DNA of 64,000 nucleotides from Zelopaecilomyces penicillatus (lineage: Eukaryota > Ascomycota > Sordariomycetes > Hypocreales > Pseudodiploosporaceae). The DNA lies in NCBI GenBank assembly GCA_005765155.1, contig VCCP01000007.1, positions 1,195,501-1,259,500 on the forward strand, read 5' to 3'. The notes below the pieces were generated by a model, which had not been told where the DNA came from, did not search any database, and was given only the letters and a program-made list of their open reading frames with translations. Shown here piece after piece: positions 11,351 to 22,647 of the stretch. Within the stretch, counting starts at the first letter, position 1. Every line of letters begins with the position of its first letter. The translations under genes and the position numbers were made by a program.

Positions 11351-12247
11351 TCATTTTTACGATTTTGTATGGGAGAAAAATCCAAAAATCGTATTGAGCC
11401 AGTGAGGCCTTTAGTCCGCCGTAAATACTGGCTTGTAACTGAAAGAACCAATGCTTGTTGTTTCTCCACTGCTTGTGAGCCAACGAGCGCTTCCAACCCT
11501 GCAAGTGCCCGCGCCGTACGGCATTTTGCTCTCCCCGTTGCCGCCGGCTAAGTGCCGGACCCTTGAAAAGCTGTTCTTAGATCTACGAACTTAATCATGT
11601 CCCAAGCTGCTAGCCATATTACACAACGAGAACAAGAACAGACAATTTGGCGACTCTGCGAACAGGCTGAGAAGCATAATTGATGCTAGTGCGATGCCTT
11701 CCTACGATCTAAGAAAACCCAATGAGTTCGCTAAGGAGCTAATCAACATAGCTTGGCTACGCTGTAAATAAGATAACCCAACTTGCTTGATTGAGACCAC
11801 AATACATGTCTTGTGCTATATAAACTTTTTACTTCCTATTTCCAAAGAACAACACACATGTTTTTTTACTAAAGCTGTTGGCCTCTCGGGGTAACCCCAC
11901 TCCTTATTTGCACGAGTACAATCCAACAGACAGTGCGCTAAACACTACTAATCAAGTGTTGCAATGTATTTTCCATGGCTCAAGTTCTTCTAACTAGGCA
12001 GTAAATCGTCAATATGAATGAAGCATGAACCAGCAGTTGACAAAACCCGAAAGGGAGCAAATCTATTATTGTTTTTGCTTGGCTATCGATTGGTTGCCTC
12101 GAGACTTGGTTACTCTAAGCAAGGGGAATAATATGGCCACACCTTCATCCGTTGCACCTTTTTTAACCTGTCGCATCATATCCTAAGATTGTGCCTGACA
12201 TCCAAAACGAAGTCCCATTAATCATCATATCATTCAATGTATTACCC
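11351..12247. other. Transition zone between AT-rich block and housekeeping segment
   Basis: Composition is normal. A short Met-initiated frame at about 11,597 (MSQAASHITQREQEQTIW...) runs 28 codons before stops and could be the start of a decayed transposase, but nothing downstream confirms it. The rest, up to the stop of the leftward histone-chaperone gene, shows no coding signal and should include that gene's 3' untranslated region. Confidence 0.35.
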
Positions 12248-13418
12248 TTAAGCCTTTCGCTTCTTGCTGGGGTTATCATCTTCCTCGGCGTCATCCATCT
12301 CCTCATCCGACTCGAAGTCGATATCGCTCAAAGCATCCTGCTCCTGGGCATTTGCTGCAAAGCGGAGAGTTAGTCTGGTGCTATTTGAATGTATTGTTTG
12401 ACAGAGACTTACTGAAGTACTTGATGGCACCGGGCCAAAGGTCCTCAGCGATGCAGACAGCAAGATCATCAGCAGTGGGGAAGATCTCGAGCTCGTACTC
12501 ATCATCCTCCTCATCCTCCTCGTCCTCTTCCATCTCATCGACTTCCTTGCCCTCCTTGCGGGCTTTTCGCTTGTCGTCGTACTCCTTAATGGCAACCTTG
12601 CTCTCCTCAGCTGTGATGGTGAGGCCACGGAAGCCAAACCAGGCGAAGAAGCTGAGGCCGTCAAGACCAGTCTCCTCCATCTGCTTCTTGAGAGCAGTCT
12701 TGGCCTCAGTCTCCTCATCCTTTTTGCCTGCCTGCTCCTCCTCCCAGACCTTGCGGGCTAGAGACAGCATGCCGAGGGTGAGGTCCTTGTCAGCCTTCCA
12801 CTGGATCTCGACAGGCTCGCTGACAAGGCCGGCCCAACCATCCTTGCGCTGGCGCCACCAGAACTTCTTCTCAAGAACCTTGTTCTCAAAGTACTCATTC
12901 TCGCTGAACTCGAACTTGATAGCAATGCTACGGGGGTCGCCCTGGGGAAGCTCGAAGCGCTCAACGGAAAGAGACTTGAGGTGGTTGAGGAGGACATTGG
13001 AATCGGTGGGCTGGATGTACTCATCAACCTCTGGGGGGGCCTGCTCGAAAACGAGAGGCCAGAAGTTGGGGATCTGAGATACGAGCTTCTCACGCTTCAC
13101 ATAGAGATCCTTGGTAAGGACGGCCTGCTTGCGCACTGGACGACTTTAGTTAGCTCTGTATGCCTCTTGACATGTGTGGAAAAGATTTTTCTTGTGGGTG
13201 TGTATGTAAGAAGCGCCAGCTGCGGGGCGATACAGGAGGCGGTCTGCGGCGGGCAAGACACCAAAAAGAAGTGCACGATTTGGGTCTTGCAGAGAAGCAA
13301 TTGGAAAGAAATAAGTGTCAGGAGACTTACGAAGCTCAAGTTCGACATCTTCGAAGTCATCCTCGATATCCTCGAGCTGGTGGTAGGAGATGGGGTTGTC
13401 AAGATCGGCGGCCGACAT
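12248..13418 (-). CDS. SET/TAF-I-type nucleosome assembly protein (Vps75-like histone chaperone)
   Basis: Three exons (13331-13418, 12413-13135, 12248-12354) join in frame to 305 residues. The introns have consensus GTAAGT 5' ends. The protein opens with a short acidic helix (QLEDIEDDFEDVELEL) leading into the long dimerisation helix (RKQAVLTKDLYVKREKLV). The NAP-family earmuff fold follows, with IPNFWPLVFEQAP and FFAWFG. An extremely acidic patch (EMEEDEEDEEDDEYELE), the diagnostic EDLWPGAIKYF and an acidic tail end in a KKRKA nuclear signal. Members of this family bind H3-H4 and, as yeast Vps75, work with Rtt109 acetyltransferase. The first-intron length (about 195 nt) is above average. The start is the only ATG before the conserved helix. 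Confidence 0.92.
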
Positions 13419-14788
13419 TGTGATGGTAGAAATAATAGAAACTGAAAAGAATAATTAATCAGTGTTATTGTAAGCAGATGAATGGAGAGATTCGTCCAAA
13501 GGGAAAACGCGAGTCCGCCAAATGTTGGAGATTGAACTCGGACACTGGGGGAAAAACATTGACTTACCTAATAATACTGTGTATTTGTAGAGAGAGATTG
13601 GAGAATGGACGCGTTGAAGAGGAAAAGAAGAGAAGGAAGGAGAAGAAAAAAAGTCTGCAGAGGTGGGATGGCAGAATTTTAAACGTGGGGAGCGAGATAA
13701 AATGGAACCTGGGCGAGATGGATGCAGCAAGACGGTGAGGAAAGCTCCCCAACCCGAAAGCTTAAAGCTGCTGTTACGCTCACGGCATCTACAGAGGAAG
13801 GTACTTGCTATTCACTGTATGCTACTGCAATTCAAGCCGTGCCCGATTGGTTTGCCCCGTGAAATTCACTCAGCTTGCGAATTCCTCCGTCCACAACAAG
13901 AACAAGAATCTTTTTTTTTTCCATGGTGGGGGCGGGGTTGATGTCATTGGGCCACTTTGTTCCCCTGTAACCTTGCCTGTCTCTCCAGAAGTTTTAAAAG
14001 TGCCCCTCCAAGGCCCCGCGCTAAGCCCCTATGGGGGCTCAGGCCTGTTGGCTGTGGGTAAGTCAGGCAATTCAGGGTCCACTGGGTGCTGTGGTTCACT
14101 GGGCAACACAGTGGACCAGTTGCTGTCCCACAGTTTATTGATGTAATTACTGTAGGTATAATATTAGAAACAGCACCAAGCGAGACAAGATGCCGCTTTT
14201 GCACGCCTTTGATTGAGGGAGGCTTTTTATAAAAACTGGCATTTTTTAGGATTTCAAGATTCAGGCCGTATGCAGCCTTCTCATGGTGTTGCTTTTGTCG
14301 ACTTTTGTTGAAGCTTAATGCAGCCACCTGTGGGATATTTTTTCTTCTTCCTTTTTTCTGTACCTTGCGTCAGAAAGGCGGCCGTTTTTGCTGGCCCAAT
14401 GTGGCTTGGCACGTGTCATGGCCGTTTGCGTAGGGAGTTGGTGGGTTGAAGCTAAGAGAACTTCTCTATTATTTTACAACGTCTTGATTCTCGGCATCAA
14501 TGACGGTTCTTCGTTTGCTGTCATTGCGGGCATGCTAGCGTCTCATTGCTAGACGGCCTTTGTTTGGTGCTATCGCGATGAATAGCAACACTGCTGCGTT
14601 TACTACTTTATTGGAACTAACCTGGCAGTGATGGGAGGGAGATACCTGGTTTGCATCCATTGTCCTAGGTTTACAAAAAAATGGTGTGTCAAGATAATTA
14701 TATTTATTATATTCTCTATGGCTTGTCTATAACATTATAATCAAGTTTCTAACATTGCGCAGCAGGCAGCGGTTAAAAGAATGGTCTA
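13419..14788. other. Intergenic region with promoter of the SET/NAP gene
   Basis: About 1.4 kb between the start of the leftward chaperone gene and the stop of the leftward secreted-protein gene. It contains purine-rich tracts (13,610-13,660), a 12-T run ending at about 13,920, and an imperfect hairpin with GTCCACTG/CAGTGGAC arms at about 14,077-14,115. Open frames here overlap one another on both strands and carry no family features. Confidence 0.4.
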
Positions 14789-15691
14789 TCAATAGGCCGC
14801 CGTAGGAGCGCGGGGAGGCACAAAAGCACCACTCGCAATGTCTTTCTGCGCCTGAAGAGTTAGATTGACAATCTCAATGATAATGTGCTGGCGTTCATCC
14901 TCAAGATGAGAGTCGGCAACACCGTCGTGGTACCAAACGCTAGCAAAGATCTCGACACCTCGCTTTCCAGCCTCACCATAATTGGTGCCATCCACGTCAC
15001 GGACAGATATGTGCAAGACGCCAAATACTTCATTGGTACCGTCACGCAGGACCTTATCACCGGCAGCCTGGATGGGGAACTCGGGGAGAGGGCGCAGCAT
15101 GGGATGCTTCTTCAGATCGGGCGGCCCATAGTTGGGGATGTTGAAGTAGGTCGTCACACCACCCCAACCCTCCAGGATTACGGACTCCAACTTCCCAGGG
15201 CCGGTCTGTACTGTACGTTTGATGTAGTGCTCCGCGTTAGCCGCGTTGTTGATCTTGTCAGCAAAGGGCGACTGCGACCAGGCGGCGAAGCTGAGCGCCG
15301 TCACGTTAGGGAGAAAGGTGACGGCGCGACCATCGACTGGCACCCATTTGTCGGCTGACGAATGGGCCTTGGCCTCGTGCCAGAACTTGTTCGCGGTGGT
15401 GATGTCACCCTCGAGCGCCTTCAGTAGGCCGTCCGGCCCCTGCTTGGTCTTGATAGCTAGGAGCTCACGCTTGCATTTCTCGACACTGTGGCCATAAAAG
15501 GGAGCCGGGGCGGAAGTACGTTCACTGAGCAGCTTGATGGTATATGCGCAGGTCTTCCGCTCGTACTCGATCGTAGGGGCAGGCTGCTTGGGCCCAGAAA
15601 GAATGTACTTGTAGCCGTTGTGAATCTCTGTCCATTGAGCTGAGACGGACGAGACCAAGGCCACAATAGGCACAGCCTTGGTGAAAAGCAT
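14789..15691 (-). CDS. Secreted protein of unknown function
   Basis: An intronless 300-residue frame. A classical signal peptide (MLFTKAVPIVALVSSVSA, cleavage predicted after residue 18) begins it, and no later membrane segment or GPI signal follows. The mature part has two cysteines close together (KTCAYTIK and EKCKRE), one N-glycosylation sequon (NVT), and a compact C-terminal half with GWGGVTTYFNIPNYG and ASVWYHDGVAD. I recognise no enzyme family. The composition and size suggest a globular extracellular protein rather than a small cysteine-rich effector. Neighbours (a histone chaperone, CutC) give no functional hint. Confidence 0.75.
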   Translation of the reverse strand: MLFTKAVPIVALVSSVSAQWTEIHNGYKYILSGPKQPAPTIEYERKTCAYTIKLLSERTSAPAPFYGHSVEKCKRELLAIKTKQGPDGLLKALEGDITTANKFWHEAKAHSSADKWVPVDGRAVTFLPNVTALSFAAWSQSPFADKINNAANAEHYIKRTVQTGPGKLESVILEGWGGVTTYFNIPNYGPPDLKKHPMLRPLPEFPIQAAGDKVLRDGTNEVFGVLHISVRDVDGTNYGEAGKRGVEIFASVWYHDGVADSHLEDERQHIIIEIVNLTLQAQKDIASGAFVPPRAPTAAY

Positions 15692-16981
15692 TGCACCTGA
15701 GGTTGGAGTGAAATGAGTTTATTGCTTGCTTAGTTGCGGCTTGTCTGCAACTGAATAGCGAGAGGGAGCTTCTCAAAGTGGGCAAAGGAGGTGAGAGTAA
15801 AAGGTGTATTGATGCTGTTCTCTCAACCTTCCCCAGAACTTTTTGCAATCGAGTATTTATATTCATTGTCGTCGTCTTGGCTGGTTCGGCGTTTCCGTGC
15901 TATTTTGTCGAATTTGTTAGCTAGTTCCAAAGAGCTTCGGAAAGCTGCGAATAGGCGTTGTGCTTTTAGGATCCTACGAGCTAATCTGTCATGGCGGCTA
16001 ATTCTACATCCCAGCGACCTGATAAGTTGCAGGATTTGTTCAATCCTTCTCTCCACTTAAAATGACAACAACAATGCAGTAACTGGAAGGATTTTCCGCC
16101 AAATTACGGATAAATAGTTCGTTGACATACACTTTCCTTATTCCTTTTATACACTTGTGGGATTGATCAACCCTCAACATGTTAGTGGTCGTTTTACGAC
16201 GCCCGGAATAGGCAGGCAACAATTGAACTGCCGTGCGTTTGAAAACAAGCAACATGCCTGCGTGACCAGGCCAGATGACTTTATTGAGTTGATTGTGCCG
16301 CTATGGACGCAAACTGAGATGAGGCCAGTGTATAAAACATAGTGGGGCTACCGTTGGGACGGACGTGCTTTGGACAAAAAAAAATGAGAATACAAACAAC
16401 AAGTCTCTATTGTTCTGGGGATGGAAAACATCTATTATCGTGAGTTCCGTATCACTGACATTGATTTCTCTCTTGCCACTTTTTTCCTGTTTACTCGATG
16501 TGCTTGCCATATAAATGTCTAGACAAATGACCCTGCTTATCAACACCGCCCTGTTCAACACCAATGTGAAGCCGTCCCATAGTATCACCAGTCCCAAGCA
16601 GTGATTGGCAGCAACCGCCGCCAAATTTTATCGCAAAGGGAAGAGTTATTTGCCAACAAGTACTGAGCATTGTCATTTGAGCTTACAGCTGGTGCCTATA
16701 ATTCCTATAACAACGACAAGAAGAGTATCGATACCACCACCCCACTTGATTCTCTCAATCTCAACCCCCCAATTGGCACCTTTTTCACGTTCCCCCACCT
16801 CAAAATTTAACCTCATCCATCGTCACCATTCATAATCATATTCTGTTTTCCTTCTCCCTTTTTCGCGTCCAGCAAATTATTTCATCGGTTTGGGCCGGGC
16901 CCAGCCTTTCCTTTGCCAACCGGTCATTGTACTCTGTGCAGTGGAGTCGATTATCTCCCACTTTCTCTCTTTTCGTGAGAG
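15692..16981. promoter_or_regulatory. Divergent intergenic region (secreted protein / CutC)
   Basis: About 1.3 kb separating two divergently transcribed genes, so it should hold both promoters. The last 250 bases before the CutC start are pyrimidine-rich (CCACC, TTCTCCTT and CTCTC tracts), a common core-promoter feature in filamentous fungi. There is a GGGCCGGGCCC box at about 16,893. No coding signal is seen. Confidence 0.5.
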
Positions 16982-17947
16982 ATGACGCTGTCTCTCGAAG
17001 TCGCAGTCTTTTCGGGCGCGCAGGGCCTCAGCGCGCAGGCTCTGGGAGCCAAACGCATTGAGCTCAATGCGCCGGGTTCCTACGATGCAGGCGGCCTCAC
17101 ACCTCCAGTGAGCGCGCTTACGTCGATTGCGTCACAGCTCGAGATTCCGGTGCGCATCATGATTCGCCCGCGTGGACCGCCGCAGATGAATACACAGAAG
17201 GGAGGAGAGGGCGAGGTTGGAGGTCCGGAGAAGAAGGAACAGAAACAGCACGAGGATATAGAGGAGCAGGACTTCATTTACTCGGACGACGAATTTGCCC
17301 TCATGCTCCAGTCAATTGCCGACTTCAAAGCAAGCCGAGTCATGAACCCTTGCCGCGGCGATGGCTTTGTCTTTGGGGTTCTGAAACGACAGGGCAACAA
17401 GGTTGACCAAGCCGAGGCGGCAGATGACGGTCGTTTTCATCAGCAACACGACGATGACCACCATGACCCCGGTGATGATGATGCGCAACGCCTCATTGTC
17501 GACGAAGCACGCTGCCGGGCCCTCATCAACGCCGCGCGCCCCTTCGGATGCGTCTTCCACCGCGCATTTGATCCCATCGCCGCAAGCAAATACTGGTACG
17601 ACGGCCTCCGAACCATCATGTTCTGCGGCTTCGAGGGCCTTCTGACCGCTGGCGGCGCGGGCGCCTACTGTGACAACGTCTCCAGACTGGATCAGATGTG
17701 CCGCCGCAGCGTCGGCTACTTGCAGGTCATCGTCGGAGGCGGCCTTCGCCACCACAATGTTGCGGGCCCGGCCGCGCGACTCTCCGTCCACGGCGCTAAG
17801 ACTGTCTGGATGCACACGGCCTCGCTGTCCGCTGCCCGTCTGGCCGTGGCTGCCGTTGGCGAGGAGGACCGCGCCTTGCGGGAGAAACTGGACGACGCTG
17901 AACTGCTTAAGATACTAGCCCAGCTGAGTCTGACGAAGCCCGACTAG
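16982..17947 (+). CDS. cutC: CutC-family copper homeostasis protein
   Basis: A single 321-residue exon with the CutC TIM-barrel pattern. It has LEVAVFS at the first strand, AKRIELNA, GGLTPP, IPVRIMIRPRG, FIYSDDEFALM, FGCVFHRAFDP, a glycine-rich segment LTAGGAGAY and VIVGGGLRHHNV near the end. CutC is a cytosolic protein linked to copper tolerance, but its reaction is not settled. Compared with bacterial CutC (about 250 residues), two insertions are visible: a Lys/Glu-rich loop at residues about 73-96 and a His/Asp-rich loop at about 138-170 containing HQQHDDDHHDPGDDD. The ATG sits directly after a pyrimidine-rich leader and matches the first strand, so the start is secure. Codon use is strongly GC-ending. 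Confidence 0.92.
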   Translation: MTLSLEVAVFSGAQGLSAQALGAKRIELNAPGSYDAGGLTPPVSALTSIASQLEIPVRIMIRPRGPPQMNTQKGGEGEVGGPEKKEQKQHEDIEEQDFIYSDDEFALMLQSIADFKASRVMNPCRGDGFVFGVLKRQGNKVDQAEAADDGRFHQQHDDDHHDPGDDDAQRLIVDEARCRALINAARPFGCVFHRAFDPIAASKYWYDGLRTIMFCGFEGLLTAGGAGAYCDNVSRLDQMCRRSVGYLQVIVGGGLRHHNVAGPAARLSVHGAKTVWMHTASLSAARLAVAAVGEEDRALREKLDDAELLKILAQLSLTKPD

Positions 17948-18398
17948 AAGTCGCCGGCTGATCACTGGCGAAAGCACTATCAAACCGGCCCAATTAGATG
18001 GTAAGCCAACATCGATGATCTTTGTAACGAACGTATAGTAGATCAAAGAGACTGGATGATACGCCGTCGCTCACAGACTAGGCTATGGGTGCGCTTGACG
18101 AGAAGAGGGGAAAAAGGCCAATGCGTACTTCCATCTCAGCTCATACTATAAGAAATTTGCCCATGTCAAAGATCTATCTTCTACACTGCAGAGGCATAGA
18201 AAGAAAAAGAAACCATCACATCGCTAGAGTTGAGGGAAACAAGCTCAAAATACAATGAGACCTATGCTATTACAGATCACATGCATAAAATATCCTCATA
18301 GTGACAGTAGGCTCTTTCTTCTTCATCATTACTCTTATATGAGCTTAACATTAATCTCAAACTACATTATGCTTGCCATCTCTACTGGTTTGATGAGA
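17948..18398. other. Convergent 3' intergenic region
   Basis: 450 bp between the ends of CutC (rightward) and alkaline phosphatase (leftward). It should hold both 3' untranslated regions. No gene is visible. Confidence 0.5.
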
Positions 18399-20637
18399 TT
18401 AGCAGTCTTTCTTCCCCCGTGCAAGACCCAGGCAGTTGGCCATCTTGTAGAAGATGTCAATGTTATTATAGGTGCCACCGAATGTCTCCTGGCAGGGGCC
18501 CATAGCAAATACGGGCACGTCAGTCAACGAGTGTACACCTGACGACTCATCGGTGGGCAGCGTGCCATTGATGATGAAGCCACCGATAGCATCTTTGGGG
18601 TTGGCAAAGATCTCATCGCCTACTTTGACGGTGGCACGGCGAGGGCCTTCTTTGTGAACTTTGTAGTTCTCACGGCGATCGGGTGCGGCGCCGACGCCAC
18701 CGGCAATGGCGTATCTTGGCTCCCAATTGGTAGGGAAGTTGGCACCAGTGCCGTAGCTGACGGCGGGGTTCTTCTCCGTGTACAGTGACTTGCCCGACTT
18801 CTCGTAGACTCCAACGGCTCGGCGCTTGGCGCGCTCATCCTCTTGGGCAGTAAGATACTTGGTGTCAGCTGCTCCAAAAACGCTGTATCATCGTTAGCCA
18901 CTGGGGAAGGTGGGTTAATGTCTTGTACGAGGGATAACTTACTCAAAGCCATGACCGTGGTCGGCAGAGACAACAATGAGGGTGTCGTCTAAAATATCCA
19001 TTTCCTTCAGCTTATTGATGGTGGCCCGGACGGTGTCGTCAAGCTCCAGCAAATCACCCAGGGCTCGGTCGTAGTCGAGGGCATGCATCTGCTTGTCAAC
19101 AGATGCCGCCTCAGACATGAGGAAGAAGCCCTTCTCTCCACCGCGGTTGTGCAGAATCTCCACAGCCTTAAGAGTCATCTCCTTGAGTCCAGGCAGATCC
19201 AAGGCAGGTTCGGAGCTACCTAGGGGATCGTTTTCAAAGTCCTTTAGGTTTTCTGTGTAGATGTTGCGGTCCAACCAGACCGGCATGACGCCCTGACAGA
19301 AAACGCCAAGAGCCTTTTGGTGAGAGTCAGCGGTCAAGAGAGAAGTCTTGTTGAGGCTGATGGTGTAGTTCTTCTTAGCAAACTCGGCATAGTAATCCTT
19401 GCCCTTGTAGGAATTTTTGCCAGGGTAGAAGTGCTCGGCACCACCACCGAAATACACATCCGGACCGGTCTGCTTGACCCAGGTATAGTTGGTAATACCG
19501 TTGAGCGCCTGGTCAATCAGCGCAGCGTACTCGCCACGCTTGCGGCTGTGGCCAGTCAGAGCGATGGGGGTTGCGTCAGCGAGAAAAGCCGTGGACACGG
19601 CCCCCCAAGCACCTTTCTAGAGTGGTATTTAGCACCTGGTCCCCAGGAAGCCATCTAATATGGGCTAGACTTACACGAATGCGCTGGAAGAGTTCGACAA
19701 TCGTCTCTACCTTGGGGTCATCGAAAGAATCGGCCGACGAGTCGCTATAGACACTGTTTTTTTTTGGTTAGCGGCAAGTCGAGATGCGCTTTACATGAGC
19801 TCTTTCTCTTACCCGAGAGAGTTCACTGTGCCCTTATGGCCGGAATAAAGTGCCGAAGCAGAGTTGGCAGAATCAGTCATAAAGGTATCAATGGAGTGCG
19901 TCATTTGGTGACCAAGCACAGGGAACTTGTCCATTTGCATGAGCGATTGGTATTTGCCATTGATACTCTTGTGTCCAAGCAGACGAGCGGCGGTAATCTG
20001 TTCGAGTACAATAGGATTAGTGTCTTAATAAAGATTTGTCTTGCATTATACCAAAGATGGAATAGAGTGATGGGAAGGGGGTGGTGAATATTACCATATT
20101 CGTAGTCATGCCATCTCCAATAAAGAAAATGACATTCTTGGCCTTCTTCTCGGGCTGCAATTCGCGGACAGTCCACTTGGCCGTGGTTGTTTCTCCGTTG
20201 TAATAAGACAGAGTCACGGTGTAGGTTCCTGGCTCATACAGCGCAAGCTTCCGGTAGGCCTTGGAAGCGACATTGACAACGGATGGCTTCTTTTCGTCTT
20301 CGGCGAACAAGTCCTCGAACCATTTGAAGGTCCACTTCTCCAGCTTGGGCTCCTTAAGGCCAAAGGCCTCTGCAAAGTCCTTGGGCTTCTCATCACCCTT
20401 GGCGATAGTCACCTTGAACTCCTCGTCCGGCTTTCCGTCGTGGGCGGCCTCGGACCCATTGACGGGCGCATGGATTTCGATTCTCAGATCAAAATGCTGT
20501 CCAGGAAGGAATTCGGAAAGGTCTGGAGGCAAGATACAGCCGAGGTCGGGGCAGGTTCCTAGACGCTGGTATGTCTGGGCCGAGACACCTGACAGTACTG
20601 CTGCCAGGAGGGCAGTATAACTGAGCTTGGCAAGCAT
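18399..20637 (-). CDS. Secreted alkaline phosphatase
   Basis: Five exons (20095-20637, 19813-19997, 19675-19753, 18943-19616, 18399-18882) join in frame to 654 residues, each with GT-AG ends. A signal peptide (MLAKLSYTALLAAVLSGVSA) is followed by a roughly 150-residue N-terminal region. The alkaline-phosphatase domain begins at NVIFFIGDGM (first metal-binding Asp). The nucleophile motif is TDSANSASA. Metal ligands are visible in EAASVDKQMHALD (Asp and His kept), SADHGHGFE (Asp-His) and HSLTDVPVFAMGP (the last His). All catalytic and metal positions expected for PF00245 are present. It should hydrolyse phosphomonoesters outside the cell or in the vacuole. An in-frame ATG ten codons upstream (20667) would place charged residues before the signal peptide and is less likely. 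Confidence 0.93.
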
Positions 20638-22647
20638 TTTGATGAGGGGGAGAAATGATGTTGCCAAAGGACAAGAGGCAGAAGAAGGGGAATAGAGACG
20701 AGGAGGAACAGCCGCGGAGACAGAGGATTATATGGCCGGCAGCCTAACAATTTGCTTGCCGCAACGCACACAACCAGGTCGGGTGCCTCCGTTTTCATCA
20801 ACACACTTACCAAACGGCTCTCCACTCTAAGCTAAGCATAACCAAGCCATGGGTGTTGGGCCGTAAGGAGTTGGTGCGTCGACAAAAAGTCCGTGCTTAA
20901 TCGCTCATGCCGATCACAGTTAGCCAGCTGCATGCGCAATGAAAACAGAGCTGACCGTGGCTATTATCATTCTTGTTATCACGGAGAACACGGGCAGTGT
21001 TGCTGCCTTTCCAGTGGACTCAAGGAGTGGGGGACGTTGGATCCCCGTCCAGTGGCAATCAATCGTGCTACTGGGCAGCTCTGTGTTGCTGGCAACCTGG
21101 GCAACGTGGAGCAATGGCGAGCCTTTCTTTTTTTCTATCCCTGAGCCCAACTCAAGCCATTGGCTCTTCTATCCCCGGATTTTCACACACATGTGTTCTC
21201 AAATTGACCCGCAGGGCGAGAGAGCAGGCTTTGTTTGCTTGTAACTTAATACTACAAAGTAGACGCGTCGCGCAGCTCCTCCTCGTCCTGAGCTCTGAGC
21301 TCTGAGAACCTTCCAGGCCGGTTGTACCTCAACTGCCAAGACGACACACTCCACCCCGAGGTAACCTCAACTGCCCTAGACGCTAGGAGGACGCCGGTAA
21401 TGGACCGGGCCTGGAGCTGCAAGCAGGCAAGACAAGGTAAGCTTATTTTATTATTTTGCGCTGGTACAGACGAACTTTTTAGCGCAGCCACGGCTCGAGG
21501 GGTTGCTGAATCCTTGCGGCTTCCATGCACGCTCCATGACGAGATTTCGGAATGGGCTTCGGTTACCCCCTCCTTTCCCGTGGGCAACTGTTGATGCGCC
21601 ATTGGTAGACATACAGCACAGTGGCTTGACGATGCCCCAGATGTGGGCGTTTCTCCCTGCCTCGCGAATTGCCCAGATGTGGGAGTGTTTGTCCCACTCC
21701 CCCCGCTGAGCAAGCTTGGCAGAGCTGCCATTTCGCACGTAGTAGAGCCGAGTTCCGGTCTTGGCTGGTCTGTTCGTACCGTACAATAAAAAACACTCTG
21801 CTAGATGGATGCTCATCCTCGCGGTGCCAGAACAGTGGATTGGATTCATGCCAAACAGACAAGATGCTGTTCCAGCCTGCCCAGCCGGGACGGGTCAAGA
21901 GAGCCATATGCCGGGGCATCCATTGTAGGACCCCTGGCAGACGGCGGCTTGAGATGATGGCCTTGACGCCACAAGGAGTCCTCGTCGGAAACCCATGCCA
22001 ACATAGTCAAATTCCATACATGCCCTCTTGCATGCTCGGTATTACGAGAGCCGGGTGGCATCTCGGTCCTCTGTGTCTGTCTGAGCTGAACGAAGCCTGT
22101 AATAATACGATACCGTCAAGTCACTTTCCCCGCGAGAAAGTTTCGCGCTTATCAAAAGTGAGTGGTGAATGCACGGACTTCCATTCCGCGGAAGCGTCCG
22201 GGGTTTGGTTATTTGCCACTTCTTGACCGCGGCGATTATTGCTCTTCGAGCCCCAGCAAAGACGGCTCCGCAGGGGCGCCGAATGCCGCGTGTGGGGTTT
22301 GCCGCCGACACTCATTTGTCTTCTATGGCCCATTTGTAGACAAGCGTTCGTGCTAATAATTGTCATGAACGTGGTTTCTGTCGTTCTTGACTGACAATCA
22401 CGAGGTATTTATACGGATCCGAAGTAATAGTCCCCAAACTACATGATCATCTCTCAAATTGACAATTGGCGAGGTATAATGATGAAACCAGTGCCGCTGA
22501 TGGATAATATCCCCACTTGACTAAAATAACCACTTGGAGACGGTTAAGGGGAACGGTCGAGGGGAAGGGCATTAGAGTTCGTGAGATTGCTTATCTACTA
22601 ACTGCATACTTCCATTACCCGTTGCTCACAACAGTAGTCGTACTCGG
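20638..22647. other. Intergenic region upstream of the alkaline phosphatase
   Basis: About 2 kb between the phosphatase start and the stop of the next leftward gene. It includes the phosphatase promoter. Several overlapping frames up to 185 codons occur on both strands around 21,250-22,230 but have no domain or signal features. A small tandem GAGCTCT repeat lies at about 21,292-21,305. No CACGTG phosphate-response box was noticed close to the start. Confidence 0.4.

Noticed and set aside
11160..11504. 114-codon minus frame spanning the AT-rich boundary
   Set aside because: Half lies in RIPed DNA and the composition changes in the middle of the frame; no family features.
12352..13077. 241-codon + frame, Ser-rich
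   Set aside because: It is the antisense shadow of the SET/NAP gene; the long Ser run is the complement of the acidic Glu/Asp codons.
14077..14115. Imperfect hairpin as terminator or RNA gene
   Set aside because: Arms pair over only about 8 bp, and eukaryotic genes here would not use such a terminator.
21669..22226. 185-codon + frame upstream of the alkaline phosphatase
   Set aside because: Overlapped by equally long frames on the other strand and lacking any conserved feature.
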